From an uncultured Pelagibacteraceae bacterium (GTDB lineage Bacteria; Pseudomonadota; Alphaproteobacteria; Pelagibacterales; Pelagibacteraceae): a DNA stretch of 64,000 nt. The position numbers and the translations under genes are program-made. The DNA lies in NCBI GenBank assembly GCA_902543535.1, contig CACBYG010000006.1:35869-99868 (forward strand), read 5' to 3'. The notes below the pieces were generated by a model. It ran no database searches. It had not been told where the DNA came from and worked only from the letters and a program-made list of their open reading frames with translations. Below, one piece after another: positions 53,854 to 62,793 of this stretch (positions are counted from its first letter, which is position 1; each line of letters opens with the position of its first letter).

Positions 53854-54381
53854 ATGAATTTAAAAGATTTTATTAGATCTATTCCAGATTACCCCAAAAA
53901 AGGGATTTTATTTAGAGACATTACTACACTGATTAAAGATGAAAATGCATTTGCTGAAACTATCAATCAAATAGTTGAAAGATCAAAAAAATATAATTTT
54001 ACAAAAATTGCTGCAATAGAGTCGAGGGGATTTGTATTTGCTTCTGCAGTTTCTTATATTTTAAAAAAACCTTTTATTATGCTAAGAAAAAAAAATAAAC
54101 TGCCATCTGATGTTCACTCTGTAGATTTTGAGCTAGAATATGGAACAGCTACTATTGAAGTTCATAAAGACTCATTAAACGAAAATGATAGTGTTTTAAT
54201 AATTGATGATTTAATTGCAACCGGAGGAACTGCAGAAGCAGCGGCAAAACTTGTGGAAATTTCTAATGGTAAAGTTGCTGCTTTTATATTTGTTATTAAT
54301 TTATTTGATTTAGGTGGTGCAAACAATTTAAATAAAAATGACTACAAAGTTGAAAATTTAATTGAATTTCCAGGGCATTAA
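53854..54381 (+). CDS. apt: Adenine phosphoribosyltransferase
   Basis: Converts adenine and PRPP to AMP. 175 residues; RSIPDYPKKGILFRDIT near the start and the PRPP loop VLIIDDLIATGGTAEAA identify it. It is divergent from mtnP with a 41-nt gap, so both are probably controlled together to salvage both halves of MTA. No terminator is visible; the next feature is a convergent tRNA gene. Confidence 0.93.
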   Translation: MNLKDFIRSIPDYPKKGILFRDITTLIKDENAFAETINQIVERSKKYNFTKIAAIESRGFVFASAVSYILKKPFIMLRKKNKLPSDVHSVDFELEYGTATIEVHKDSLNENDSVLIIDDLIATGGTAEAAAKLVEISNGKVAAFIFVINLFDLGGANNLNKNDYKVENLIEFPGH

Positions 54382-54382
54382 T

Positions 54383-54459
54383 TGGTAGCGGGAAGTGGGA
54401 TCGAACCACTGACCTCAGGCTTATGAGTCCTGCGCTCTAACCAACTGAGCTACCCCGCC
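54383..54459 (-). tRNA. tRNA with CAU anticodon (Met, or Ile2)
   Basis: A 77-nt cloverleaf including the encoded CCA. The acceptor stem GGCGGGG pairs with TCCCGCT (two G-U), the D arm is GCTC...GAGC, the anticodon loop is CTCATAA (anticodon CAU), and the T arm is AGTGG-TTCGATC-CCACT. The first base pair G1-U72 is not the C1xA72 mismatch of an initiator, so elongator Met or lysidine-type Ile2 is likely. The anticodon stem has one mismatch next to the loop. Confidence 0.93.
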
Positions 54460-54526
54460 ATACCGTGAGAAGTCTTATAATATAAATCTTTATTGTTTCA
54501 ATATACTTTTAGCTAAGATTTATCCT

Positions 54527-54727
54527 CTAAATAATTAAATAAATAGCAATCGAACAGATAAAACTAACTAACAAAAGTGACACTATTATATTTTTTTTAA
54601 AATTTTTTTTTTTATCTAATCTAACTCTGTTTAATAAAATGTTAACGTCGGTAGTTTTAATATTATTATTTGATGTATTTTCAGTTAAAGATTTATTTTT
54701 ATTTAGATTTGTATAATTACTTGACAT
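54527..54727 (-). CDS. Small hypothetical single-span membrane protein
   Basis: An unrecognised protein of 66 residues from ATG 54727 (73 from 54748). The N-terminal half is polar and Asn/Lys/Thr-rich, NVNILLNRVRLDKKKNFKK is a basic stretch, and the last 20 residues (IIVSLLLVSFICSIAIYLII) form a membrane anchor. Neither start has a convincing ribosome site. It lies between the tRNA gene and the flavoprotein gene. Confidence is moderate because it fits the tight packing and has a protein-like layout. Confidence 0.5.
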   Translation of the reverse strand: MSSNYTNLNKNKSLTENTSNNNIKTTDVNILLNRVRLDKKKNFKKNIIVSLLLVSFICSIAIYLII

Positions 54728-54784
54728 TTGTAGGACATATTTAATCATTTAAGATTAAATAAAACAATTAATATTTAATTAATT

Positions 54785-57229
54785 TTAAATATTTTTAAAA
54801 TTACTATGTTTTAGTGGTTTTTCTATTAATTGTGCATGATATTTATGTTTCTCAACCTCTATATAAATATCATTTCCTAATAACTCCTTTGTTGAATAAT
54901 TATTGCTAATGTATCCAAAAGCTAAATTTTTTTTAAAATTAAAAGAGTAGTTACCCGAAGTTGTTCTTCCAATAATTTTATCTTTAAAATAAATAGGTTC
55001 ATCGTGAAGTAACAATGGTGAACCTGGTTTGTTATCTTTAAGTGTAAGCATAATAAATCTTCTATCAATTTTTTTGTTTTTAATTTCTTTTAAAGATTCT
55101 TTCCCAATGAAATTAATTTTTTTTTTATTACTAATAGTAAATGCAAGACCAGATTGAAATTGGTTTTCTTCTGGAGAAATATCATGCCCCCAATGTAGAA
55201 AACCACTTTCCATTCTCATAGTATCTAAAGCATGCAATCCACAATTAGAAAGATTATATTTCTTACCTTTATCAATAATTAATTCATAAATTTGTTTAGC
55301 CTCAGAGATTTTTACATATAATTCATAGCCTAATTCTCCAACATAAGATAATCTTTGGGTCCAAATTTCTGAATTGTTGATTTGTATATTTTTAGCATAA
55401 CTAAATTTGAAATTTTCATTTGTAAAATCATCTTTACTAATTTCTTGCATCAAAGATCTACTCTTAGGACCAAAAATACCAAAAACGCAATAATCATCTG
55501 TCACATCTTTAAGGTCAATGTTATCTGATAAATGTTTTTTAATATGAAATTTATCTCTTTCTCTAGTTGCAGCTGAACTAATAATTCTAAAATGATTTTT
55601 ATCAATACATACTACTGTCAAATCGCTTTCGATGCCCCCATCTTCATTTAACATATGAGTATAAGTACACTTTCCAACTTCATTTTTAATATCTGCAGTA
55701 CAAATTGTTTGTAAATTTTTATGGGCTTTATCTGATTTGATTTCGAATTTCGAAAATGGCGTTAAATCAAATAAACCAATATTATTTAAAGTATTATTTG
55801 TTTCATACTCAACAGAAGGATACCAATTTTGATAGTTATAACTGTACTCATAATCTGTTTTTTCACCATCAAGAGCAAACCACATTGGTCTTTCATATCC
55901 AGCTGATACACCAAAGCACGCTCCAAAATCTTTTAATAAATCATGGTGTGGTAAAATTTTAATATTTCTTGAAGTTTTGTGTTGTTTGTAAGGCCAATGC
56001 ATTCCGTATAAATCCCCTAAAGACTCGGTAATCCTATCTTTAATAAAAGTTACATCTGAATGAAATTTCTGAAATCTTTTTATGTCGTAATTAAAAATAT
56101 CCTCATTTATATGACCATTTATTAACCATTCAGCGGTTACTTTTCCAACACCTCCTCCACTGCCAATACCAATACTATTTAAACCACAGCTAACAAATAA
56201 ATTTTTTACTTCGGGAACTTCACCTAACAAAGAATTAGTGTCAGGAGTAAAAGACTCTGGACCAGAAAAAAATTTTCTTATCCCAACTTTTCCTAATACA
56301 GGAAATCTTTTCATTGATTTTTCTAAATAAGGTTCAAAGTGCTCAAAATTTTCTGGAAATTCTCCAAAAGAAAAATCTTCAGGTACTTTATTAGTCTTAT
56401 TAAAAGCTGGTATAGATTTACCCTCAAATATTCCTATTAATAGTTTTCCAGCATCCTCCTTAAAATAAACGCTACTATCAAAATCTCTTATTACAGGAAG
56501 AGTTGGTGATAAGTTTTCTATTGGTTCAGTAATTACATAAAAATGTTCTGCTGGATAAAGAGGAATACTAACTCCAATCTCTTCACCAATTTGTCTTGAC
56601 CACATTCCAGTTGCTAAAACTACAAACTCACACTCAATGTTTTGGCCATTAACTCTAACTCCATTTACTCTTCCATTTTTAGTTAATATAGTTTCAACTG
56701 GAGATTGTTCGTATATTTTTGCTCCTCCTTTTCTTGCACCTTTTGCAAGCATATGTGTGACCCCACTCGGGTCAGCAGATCCATCTCCGGGCATTAAAAC
56801 TCCACCTTTCAAGTCCTCATTGCTCATCATTGGATATCTTTTTTTAATCTCTGATTTATCAAGTATCCTTAAATCAACATCGTAGAGTTGGGCAGTTGTT
56901 GCTTGTCTTTTAAGTTCTTGCCAACGACTGTCTGTTTGTGCAATAGAGAGTGCTCCATTAAGTCTTAGACCAGCTGAATGATCAACTTCTTTTTCTAAAT
57001 TTTTATATAAATCCAGAGTATATTTTCTAATTTTAGTTACTGCTGCTGATGGACCTAACTGACTTACCAATCCTGCTGCATGCCATGTGGTTCCTGAGGT
57101 TAGTCGGTCTCTTTCCAATAAAACAACATCTTTCCATCCATATTTTGTTAAATGATAAGCAACAGAGCATCCAATAACTCCTCCACCAATTATAACTACT
57201 TTTGCTGCACTTGGGTATTTTTTTGTCAA
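54785..57229 (-). CDS. FAD-dependent dimethylglycine/sarcosine dehydrogenase-type protein
   Basis: An 814-residue two-part enzyme that removes a methyl group from an N-methylated glycine and passes it to tetrahydrofolate. N-terminal FAD domain VVIIGGGVIGCSVAYHL and TSGTTWHAAGLVSQ, whose His corresponds to the residue that holds FAD covalently in dimethylglycine dehydrogenase. The C-terminal half (from about 430) is a GcvT-like folate-binding domain with GELGYELYV and CGLHALDTMRMESGFLHWG. It starts 1 nt after the epimerase gene ends. It fits the methylglycine use of SAR11. Confidence 0.88.
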   Translation of the reverse strand: MTKKYPSAAKVVIIGGGVIGCSVAYHLTKYGWKDVVLLERDRLTSGTTWHAAGLVSQLGPSAAVTKIRKYTLDLYKNLEKEVDHSAGLRLNGALSIAQTDSRWQELKRQATTAQLYDVDLRILDKSEIKKRYPMMSNEDLKGGVLMPGDGSADPSGVTHMLAKGARKGGAKIYEQSPVETILTKNGRVNGVRVNGQNIECEFVVLATGMWSRQIGEEIGVSIPLYPAEHFYVITEPIENLSPTLPVIRDFDSSVYFKEDAGKLLIGIFEGKSIPAFNKTNKVPEDFSFGEFPENFEHFEPYLEKSMKRFPVLGKVGIRKFFSGPESFTPDTNSLLGEVPEVKNLFVSCGLNSIGIGSGGGVGKVTAEWLINGHINEDIFNYDIKRFQKFHSDVTFIKDRITESLGDLYGMHWPYKQHKTSRNIKILPHHDLLKDFGACFGVSAGYERPMWFALDGEKTDYEYSYNYQNWYPSVEYETNNTLNNIGLFDLTPFSKFEIKSDKAHKNLQTICTADIKNEVGKCTYTHMLNEDGGIESDLTVVCIDKNHFRIISSAATRERDKFHIKKHLSDNIDLKDVTDDYCVFGIFGPKSRSLMQEISKDDFTNENFKFSYAKNIQINNSEIWTQRLSYVGELGYELYVKISEAKQIYELIIDKGKKYNLSNCGLHALDTMRMESGFLHWGHDISPEENQFQSGLAFTISNKKKINFIGKESLKEIKNKKIDRRFIMLTLKDNKPGSPLLLHDEPIYFKDKIIGRTTSGNYSFNFKKNLAFGYISNNYSTKELLGNDIYIEVEKHKYHAQLIEKPLKHSNFKNI

Positions 57230-57230
57230 T

Positions 57231-58244
57231 TTAGTATGACTTAGTAAATCTGTTTAAATTTGACCCAGTTTTTTTTGTCTCTGAGCTTATCCACTCGTAA
57301 GTACTTTTAAGACCATCTTTAAGTTTAATTTTATAGCTCCAATTTAGAATTTTTTTTACCAAATCGTTATTACTTGATCTTCCTCTCACACCTTTTGGTT
57401 TATCTAGCTGATATTCCCTTTCTAATTTATCTATACCTGAAATTTTTTCAATTATTTCTATCATTTGATTTATAGAAACCTGCTCATCACTGCCAATATT
57501 TACTGGTTCAGAGTAATTCGACTCAAATAATCTAAGTGTTCCATCAATACAATCATCTATAAAAAGAAAGGTTCTTGTTTGCTTTCCATCGCCCCAAACT
57601 TGAATTTTATTTTCGTTTTTAATTTTTGCGTGAAGTACCTTCCTACATAGGGCTGCAGGAGCTTTTTCTCGTCCGCCATCATAAGTGCCAAATGGTCCAT
57701 AAATATTATGGTATCTGGCTATTCTTACTTCAATTCCAAAATCTTCCATAAAATGCCTGCACATTCTTTCACTAAATAATTTTTCCCATCCATATCCATC
57801 TTCTGGATCTGCTGGATAGGCATCTTCCTCTTTAAGACCTTCAATAAATACATCTTGTTGTTTCGTTTTGTTGTAGGCGCACGCACTTGACGAGAAAAAA
57901 TATTTTTTAACTTTTTCTTCTTTGCATGCAATTAATAAATTGGTGTTGATTAAAACTGATTGCATACACTCTGCTTTATTATTTTCAATAAAACCCATTC
58001 CACCCATATTACAAGCCATATTAAAAACATAATCCATGCCTTTGGAAACTTTTCTACAATTATTAATTTCTTTCATATCCATTGAATAATGATTTTCAAC
58101 TTCCTCGTACTCCTGAAACCAATATTCTTTAGGTTTTATGTCACTAGCAACAATTCTATTACCACTGCTCAATAATTTTTTTACAAGATGACCCCCAATA
58201 AAGCCCCCAGCACCAACAATTAATATATTTTTATTTTTGATCAT
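57231..58244 (-). CDS. GDP-mannose 3,5-epimerase homologue
   Basis: A 337-residue extended short-chain dehydrogenase. The Rossmann motif is GAGGFIGGHLV. The stretch NMACNMGGMGFIENNKAE is characteristic of plant GDP-mannose 3,5-epimerase, and its catalytic Cys (SSSACAYN), Tyr and Lys (DGYGWEKLFS) and Lys of GREKAPAALCRK are all present, with HNIYGPFGTYDGG and GDGKQTRTF. It should convert GDP-mannose to GDP-L-galactose or GDP-L-gulose, probably for a surface glycan here. The pairing with a methylglycine dehydrogenase downstream is unusual. Confidence 0.85.
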   Translation of the reverse strand: MIKNKNILIVGAGGFIGGHLVKKLLSSGNRIVASDIKPKEYWFQEYEEVENHYSMDMKEINNCRKVSKGMDYVFNMACNMGGMGFIENNKAECMQSVLINTNLLIACKEEKVKKYFFSSSACAYNKTKQQDVFIEGLKEEDAYPADPEDGYGWEKLFSERMCRHFMEDFGIEVRIARYHNIYGPFGTYDGGREKAPAALCRKVLHAKIKNENKIQVWGDGKQTRTFLFIDDCIDGTLRLFESNYSEPVNIGSDEQVSINQMIEIIEKISGIDKLEREYQLDKPKGVRGRSSNNDLVKKILNWSYKIKLKDGLKSTYEWISSETKKTGSNLNRFTKSY

Positions 58245-58274
58245 AAATTTTTACTCAATATAAAATATCAAAAA

Positions 58275-59387
58275 TTACAACAATTTTTCTGGTTTAATAT
58301 ATTCGTATCCAAAAACATCAGCAACTGCTTTATAAGTTACATTTCCTTTAAATATGTTTAATCCTGCTAAAAAATTTTTATCCTCACTTAATGCTTTTTG
58401 ATAACCTTTGTTTGCAAGTTTGACCAAAAATGGGAGTGTAGCATTATTTAAAGCTAAAGTTGATGTTCTTGGTACACCGCCTGGCATGTTTGCTACACAG
58501 TAATGTACGACATCGTCTACTATATATGTTGGATCTCCGTGGGTAGTTGGTTTACTTGTTTCAACACATCCACCTTGATCTATAGCAACATCAACAATTA
58601 CAGATCCACGTTTCATAAATTTTAACATTTCTTTGGTAACTAATTTTGGTGCTTCTGCTCCTGGAATTAAAACTCCTCCAACTAAAAGATCAGCCTCTGA
58701 AACTAATTTAGTTAAATCTATTTTATCACTTTGTTCTGGAATAATTTTATCTCCAAAAATCTCTTTGAGTTGATTCAACCTTTCTTCAGATTTATCAACA
58801 ATATGTACTTTTGCCTGCATTCCAGTTGCAATAATCGCTGCATTTTCTCCAACCACACCTCCTCCTAATATAACAACTGTTGCTCCTGTAACACCTGGTG
58901 CTCCTCCTAATAAAAGACCTCTTCCGTTTTGATTTTTTTCAAGACAATGAGCTCCAGCTTGTACCGACATTCGACCAGCAACTGCACTCATAGGAGCTAG
59001 CAAGGGTAATCTTCCATTATTATCAGTTACCGTTTCATAGGCGATATTGATGCTTTTTGATTTGATTAAACCTTCAGTTAATTCTTTAGCTGCTGCTAAA
59101 TGTAAATAAGTATAAATAATTTGATTTTCTTTTATCATTTCCACCTCAACTTTTTGAGGCTCCTTAACTTTGACAATTATTTCAGCATCATCAAAAATAT
59201 CTGATGCAGAGTTTGCAATTTTAGCACCAGCTTTTATGTATTGTTCATTTTCAAAACCAGCTTCAAAACCTCCGTTATTTTCAACAATAACTTCATGTCC
59301 TTCTGAAATTAAAGTTTTTACACTTTCAGGAGTTAGACCAATCCTATTCTCTTGAGGTTTTATCTCTTTAGGTACACCAATCTTCAT
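58275..59387 (-). CDS. ald: Alanine dehydrogenase
   Basis: NAD-dependent, reversible oxidation of L-alanine to pyruvate and ammonia. 370 residues; MKIGVPKEIKPQENRIGLTP at the start, TYLHLAAAKELTEGLI, GGGVVGENAAIIATG for NAD binding and CVANMPGGVPRTSTLALNN near the C-terminus are all typical. It is 22 nt downstream of the aminotransferase gene on the same strand and would regenerate pyruvate and release ammonium from alanine made during taurine transamination. Confidence 0.94.
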   Translation of the reverse strand: MKIGVPKEIKPQENRIGLTPESVKTLISEGHEVIVENNGGFEAGFENEQYIKAGAKIANSASDIFDDAEIIVKVKEPQKVEVEMIKENQIIYTYLHLAAAKELTEGLIKSKSINIAYETVTDNNGRLPLLAPMSAVAGRMSVQAGAHCLEKNQNGRGLLLGGAPGVTGATVVILGGGVVGENAAIIATGMQAKVHIVDKSEERLNQLKEIFGDKIIPEQSDKIDLTKLVSEADLLVGGVLIPGAEAPKLVTKEMLKFMKRGSVIVDVAIDQGGCVETSKPTTHGDPTYIVDDVVHYCVANMPGGVPRTSTLALNNATLPFLVKLANKGYQKALSEDKNFLAGLNIFKGNVTYKAVADVFGYEYIKPEKLL

Positions 59388-59409
59388 GGGCTTTCTAAGT
59401 TTAAATTAA

Positions 59410-60756
59410 CTAATTTTTTTGGTTTTTTTGATAATTAGTTATACCAGTTCTAAGTTTGTCGATAATTTCATCTATATGTTTTTTTTCACATATAAACTGT
59501 GGAGCAATTATTAAACAATCTCCAGTAGCTTTAAAATTTACTCCTGCTTCATAACAGGATTTAAAAGTTTCGTAGCCTGCTTTACCTGGTTTAGTGTTTA
59601 ATTTCATATCTATTCCGCCCATCATTCCATATCCTCTAATATTATCTACAGCTTCTAAATCTTGAAGTGAAAATAATCCTTTTTGAAAATAAGGAGCTAA
59701 GTTTTTTGCTCTTTCAAAGATATCTTCTTTTTCAAAAATATCTTGTACTGCCAATGCTGCAGCAACTGCAACAGGTATTCCTGAATAAGTATAACCGTGA
59801 AATAATTCTACAGATCCCATCGGAGAAGCATCCATCACTGCATCGTAAATTTCATCTTTACATGCAACAACACCCATAGGAACTACACCATTGGTTGTTG
59901 CTTTAGCCATTGTCATAATATCTGGTGTTACTCCAAACTCCTGACTAGCAAATACGGACCCTGTTCTACCCCATCCTGTTATCACTTCATCAAAAATTAA
60001 AAGTATTCCATGTTTATCGCATGTGTCTCTTAACTTTTGTAAATAACCTTTCGGTGGAACTAATGTTCCAGTTGATCCAGCAATTGGTTCAACAATACAC
60101 GCGGCGATATTCTCAGGACCAAAGTTGGTTGCTATTCTTTCCAAGTCATCTGCTAAATCTGCACCAGTCTCTGGCTGACCACTTACGAATTTATGTTCAG
60201 GTAAATGCGTATGTCTCATATGTTGAACACCTGGCATTAAAATACTTGCAAAAGTTTTAACGTTATTAATCATTCCACCAACAGAAACACAGCCAATGTT
60301 CATGCCATGATATCCACGCTCACGACCTACAAATCTAAATCTGTGAGCATTCCCTTTTGCTCTGTGATAAGCTACTGCAATTTTAATTGCTGTCTCTACT
60401 GCTGTTGATCCACAAATCGTATAAAACATTTTATTTAAATCTGCTGGAGTATGTTTTGAAATTCTTGTAGCTAATTCAAATGACCCACCAAAACCTTGTT
60501 GGAACGGTTGAGCATAATCTAAGGTTTCTAATTGTTTAGTTACAGCTTCAGTAATTTCTTTTCTTCCATGACCTAAGGGATTACAAAATAATCCAGAACT
60601 TGCATCAATTTGGGTTTTTCCATGATGAGTTTTTAAATAAACTCCTTTAGCTTCGGTAATTAATCTTGGATTAGCCTTAAAATCTTTATTAGATGTAAAT
60701 GGCATCCAATGTTCATTTAAAGAATTTGGTACTGAAGTTCTGTTTTCTGAGCTCAT
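59410..60756 (-). CDS. tpa: Class III aminotransferase, probable taurine-pyruvate aminotransferase
   Basis: A 448-residue PLP enzyme of the omega-aminotransferase class. The PLP-contact Asp is in IFDEVITGWGRTG and the Schiff-base Lys in MAKATTNGVVPMG; ASSGLFCNPLGHGRKEI is N-terminal and CGSTAVETAIKIA binds phosphate. Context decides the substrate: ald lies downstream and tauAB divergent upstream, so taurine plus pyruvate to sulfoacetaldehyde plus alanine is likely. Beta-alanine or other omega-amine specificity remains possible. Xsc, needed for sulfoacetaldehyde, is not in the window. Confidence 0.84.
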   Translation of the reverse strand: MSSENRTSVPNSLNEHWMPFTSNKDFKANPRLITEAKGVYLKTHHGKTQIDASSGLFCNPLGHGRKEITEAVTKQLETLDYAQPFQQGFGGSFELATRISKHTPADLNKMFYTICGSTAVETAIKIAVAYHRAKGNAHRFRFVGRERGYHGMNIGCVSVGGMINNVKTFASILMPGVQHMRHTHLPEHKFVSGQPETGADLADDLERIATNFGPENIAACIVEPIAGSTGTLVPPKGYLQKLRDTCDKHGILLIFDEVITGWGRTGSVFASQEFGVTPDIMTMAKATTNGVVPMGVVACKDEIYDAVMDASPMGSVELFHGYTYSGIPVAVAAALAVQDIFEKEDIFERAKNLAPYFQKGLFSLQDLEAVDNIRGYGMMGGIDMKLNTKPGKAGYETFKSCYEAGVNFKATGDCLIIAPQFICEKKHIDEIIDKLRTGITNYQKNQKN

Positions 60757-60828
60757 ATTTTTAAATTTTTAATAATACTAAAATATGTAGACTAATATGT
60801 TTTGTTTACTAGATATATTTTGACCTAC

Positions 60829-60866
60829 ATTGGACAAAACTAACATACAACTTTTAATTGAACAAA
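60829..60866. promoter_or_regulatory. Direct repeat in the tpa-tauA divergent region
   Basis: ATTGGACAAA (60829-60838) and ATTGAACAAA (60857-60866) are near-identical, 28 bp apart, in the 211-nt spacer between divergent taurine genes. The first overlaps an imperfect inverted repeat TTGACC-N6-GGACAA (60820-60837). They could bind a TauR-like regulator; no such gene is in the window. Confidence 0.4.
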
Positions 60867-60967
60867 TGATTTATTTGCAATTCAGATCTTCGTCATAAAG
60901 TGTTTTACTTCTATCTAAAATTGAATTTAAATATGTTTAATTTAATTAATTAAACATAGGGGAATAA

Positions 60968-61909
60968 ATGAAAAAATTATTAACTTTTATTCTAGGATCT
61001 ATACTTGCGCTTAACCTGTCTATTTCAGTTGCAAATTCAGCTGCAAAAGAAGTTAGAGTTGCATATTTTCTAGAATGGCCAAGTCCTAACCTAGAGGATA
61101 TGCAAAAGAAAAACTTTGCAAAAGCTCTGGGTGTTCCAGTTAAATGGACAAACTTCACAAATGGTGGAGCTATGACTGATGCAATGTTAGCAGGAGATAT
61201 AGATATTTCTTACTCACAAGGTTTAGTGCCTTTCATCAACGCTGTAAAATCTAATGCGCCAATCAAATTAGTTGATATCGCTATGGAATACGGAATGGGG
61301 GGAACTACTTGTGTTACTTCTAATGCTTCTGGAATTACTAAAGCAAACGGTTCTGAATTAGAGGGTAAAAAAGTTGCTGTTCCACTTGGAACAATGGCTG
61401 AATACGTTTTTGATGAAAGTATGAAAGTTGTTGGAGCTGACAGAAGTAAAATGGATATAATTCAAATGGATCCTGAAGAAGGTGCTGCTGCATTAGTTAG
61501 TGGTGATGTTGTAATGGCATGTTTATTTGGTGGTAACTCTATCAAAGCTGCAGTTGCTGTTGGTTCTAGATTATTGACAGTTCAAGAAGCTAGAGATGCA
61601 GGTATCTTAGGTATAGATATTACTTCTGTAACAGATAAGTTTATGAAGGAAAATCCAGGAATGTTAAGAACTTTTATTGAAGTAACTCATGAAGCAAATG
61701 ATAGATATAGAGCTGGTAAAAGCGATATGAACTCAATGTCAAAAGCTTCTGAAATGAAAGTTGCTGATATGAAAGAAACTTTAGATGGATTTAAATTCTT
61801 AACTCCATCAGAAACTAAGCAATCTATGGAAAGTGGTAATCTTGATGGTTTCCTAAAAGGAATGGGAACACCGGGTGGAGCTGTAGATACAAGTTTCCTA
61901 CCTTTATAA
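60968..61909 (+). CDS. tauA: Taurine ABC transporter substrate-binding protein
   Basis: Periplasmic binding protein of the TauA/SsuA/nitrate (NMT1) class, 313 residues; signal peptide 1-26 (ending SVANSA). VRVAYFLEWPSPNLEDMQ, VKWTNFTNGGAMTDAMLAGD and DISYSQGLVPFINAV are the ligand-lobe blocks. AGGGGAATAA precedes the ATG. It is divergent from tpa and followed by a strong terminator before tauB, so it should be made in excess. Taurine is inferred from family and neighbours. Confidence 0.87.
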   Translation: MKKLLTFILGSILALNLSISVANSAAKEVRVAYFLEWPSPNLEDMQKKNFAKALGVPVKWTNFTNGGAMTDAMLAGDIDISYSQGLVPFINAVKSNAPIKLVDIAMEYGMGGTTCVTSNASGITKANGSELEGKKVAVPLGTMAEYVFDESMKVVGADRSKMDIIQMDPEEGAAALVSGDVVMACLFGGNSIKAAVAVGSRLLTVQEARDAGILGIDITSVTDKFMKENPGMLRTFIEVTHEANDRYRAGKSDMNSMSKASEMKVADMKETLDGFKFLTPSETKQSMESGNLDGFLKGMGTPGGAVDTSFLPL

Positions 61910-61929
61910 TTTTTAAAGGTTTAAAATTT

Positions 61930-61969
61930 AAATAGGCACCAATTATGATGATTGGTGCCTATTTTTTTT
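61930..61969 (+). terminator. Strong terminator between tauA and tauB
   Basis: A perfect 14-bp stem (61930-61943 with 61951-61964, loop TATGATG) ends in a T run (61962-61969). tauB starts 26 nt later on the same strand without a clear ribosome site or promoter, so readthrough probably supplies the permease and ATPase at low level. Confidence 0.88.
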
Positions 61970-61995
61970 ATAAAATTTCTAATATAAAGTAGTGA

Positions 61996-62793
61996 ATGAG
62001 TGATCTTATTTCTGAAAATCTAAATATGATTTTTAAAACTCCCAAGGGAGAAACTGTTCACGCATTAAAAGATGTAAGTTTTACTCTTAAAAAGGGTGAA
62101 CTACTTACAGTTCTTGGGCCTTCTGGCTGTGGAAAAACAACTTTATTAAATATTACTGCTGGTTTTTTAAGACCTACTTCTGGAATAATTACTCTTAATA
62201 ATAAAGAGATAGATGGCCCTGGAGTTGAAAGAGGAATGGTATTTCAACAAGGTGCTTTGTTTGAATGGTTAACAGTTGCTGAAAACGTAAATTTTGGACT
62301 TAGGATGAAAAAAGAAGATCCTGGAGTTACAGCAAAAAGAGTTGAAGAATGGCTAGACATTGTTGGTTTAAAAGGTTTTGGAAATACACCTACTTATCAG
62401 CTATCAGGTGGTATGCAGCAAAGAGTTGCTCTTGCAAGATGTCTAATTAATGATCCCGATTTAATTTTAATGGATGAACCATTAGGTGCATTGGATGCAT
62501 TGACAAGAGAAAAGATGCAGTCATTAGTTTTAAAAATTTGGAAAGAAACTGGAAAAACAATTATTTTAATTACTCACTCTGTTGAAGAAGCTCTTTTGCT
62601 TGGTGAAAGATTATATGTAATGGCACCAAGACCTGGAAGAATACATAAAGAGTACAATCTCCCATTTGCTGAAATGGGGCTTACTCAAGATTTAAGAGAA
62701 ATTAAAAAAAATAAAGAATTTTCATCTACTAGAGAAGAAATTTTATCCATGATCTGGAATATGGAAGAAGAAATAATGGGGAAAGAAAATTAA
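61996..62793 (+). CDS. tauB: Taurine ABC transporter ATP-binding protein
   Basis: Cytosolic ATPase of the nitrate/sulfonate importer class, 265 residues. Walker A GPSGCGKTTLL, Q-loop VFQQGALFEWL, signature LSGGMQQRVALARC, Walker B LILMDEPLGALDALTR and the H-loop LITHSVEEALLL are all intact. The stop overlaps the permease ATG by one base (TAATG). It follows the tauA terminator. Confidence 0.9.
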   Translation: MSDLISENLNMIFKTPKGETVHALKDVSFTLKKGELLTVLGPSGCGKTTLLNITAGFLRPTSGIITLNNKEIDGPGVERGMVFQQGALFEWLTVAENVNFGLRMKKEDPGVTAKRVEEWLDIVGLKGFGNTPTYQLSGGMQQRVALARCLINDPDLILMDEPLGALDALTREKMQSLVLKIWKETGKTIILITHSVEEALLLGERLYVMAPRPGRIHKEYNLPFAEMGLTQDLREIKKNKEFSSTREEILSMIWNMEEEIMGKEN

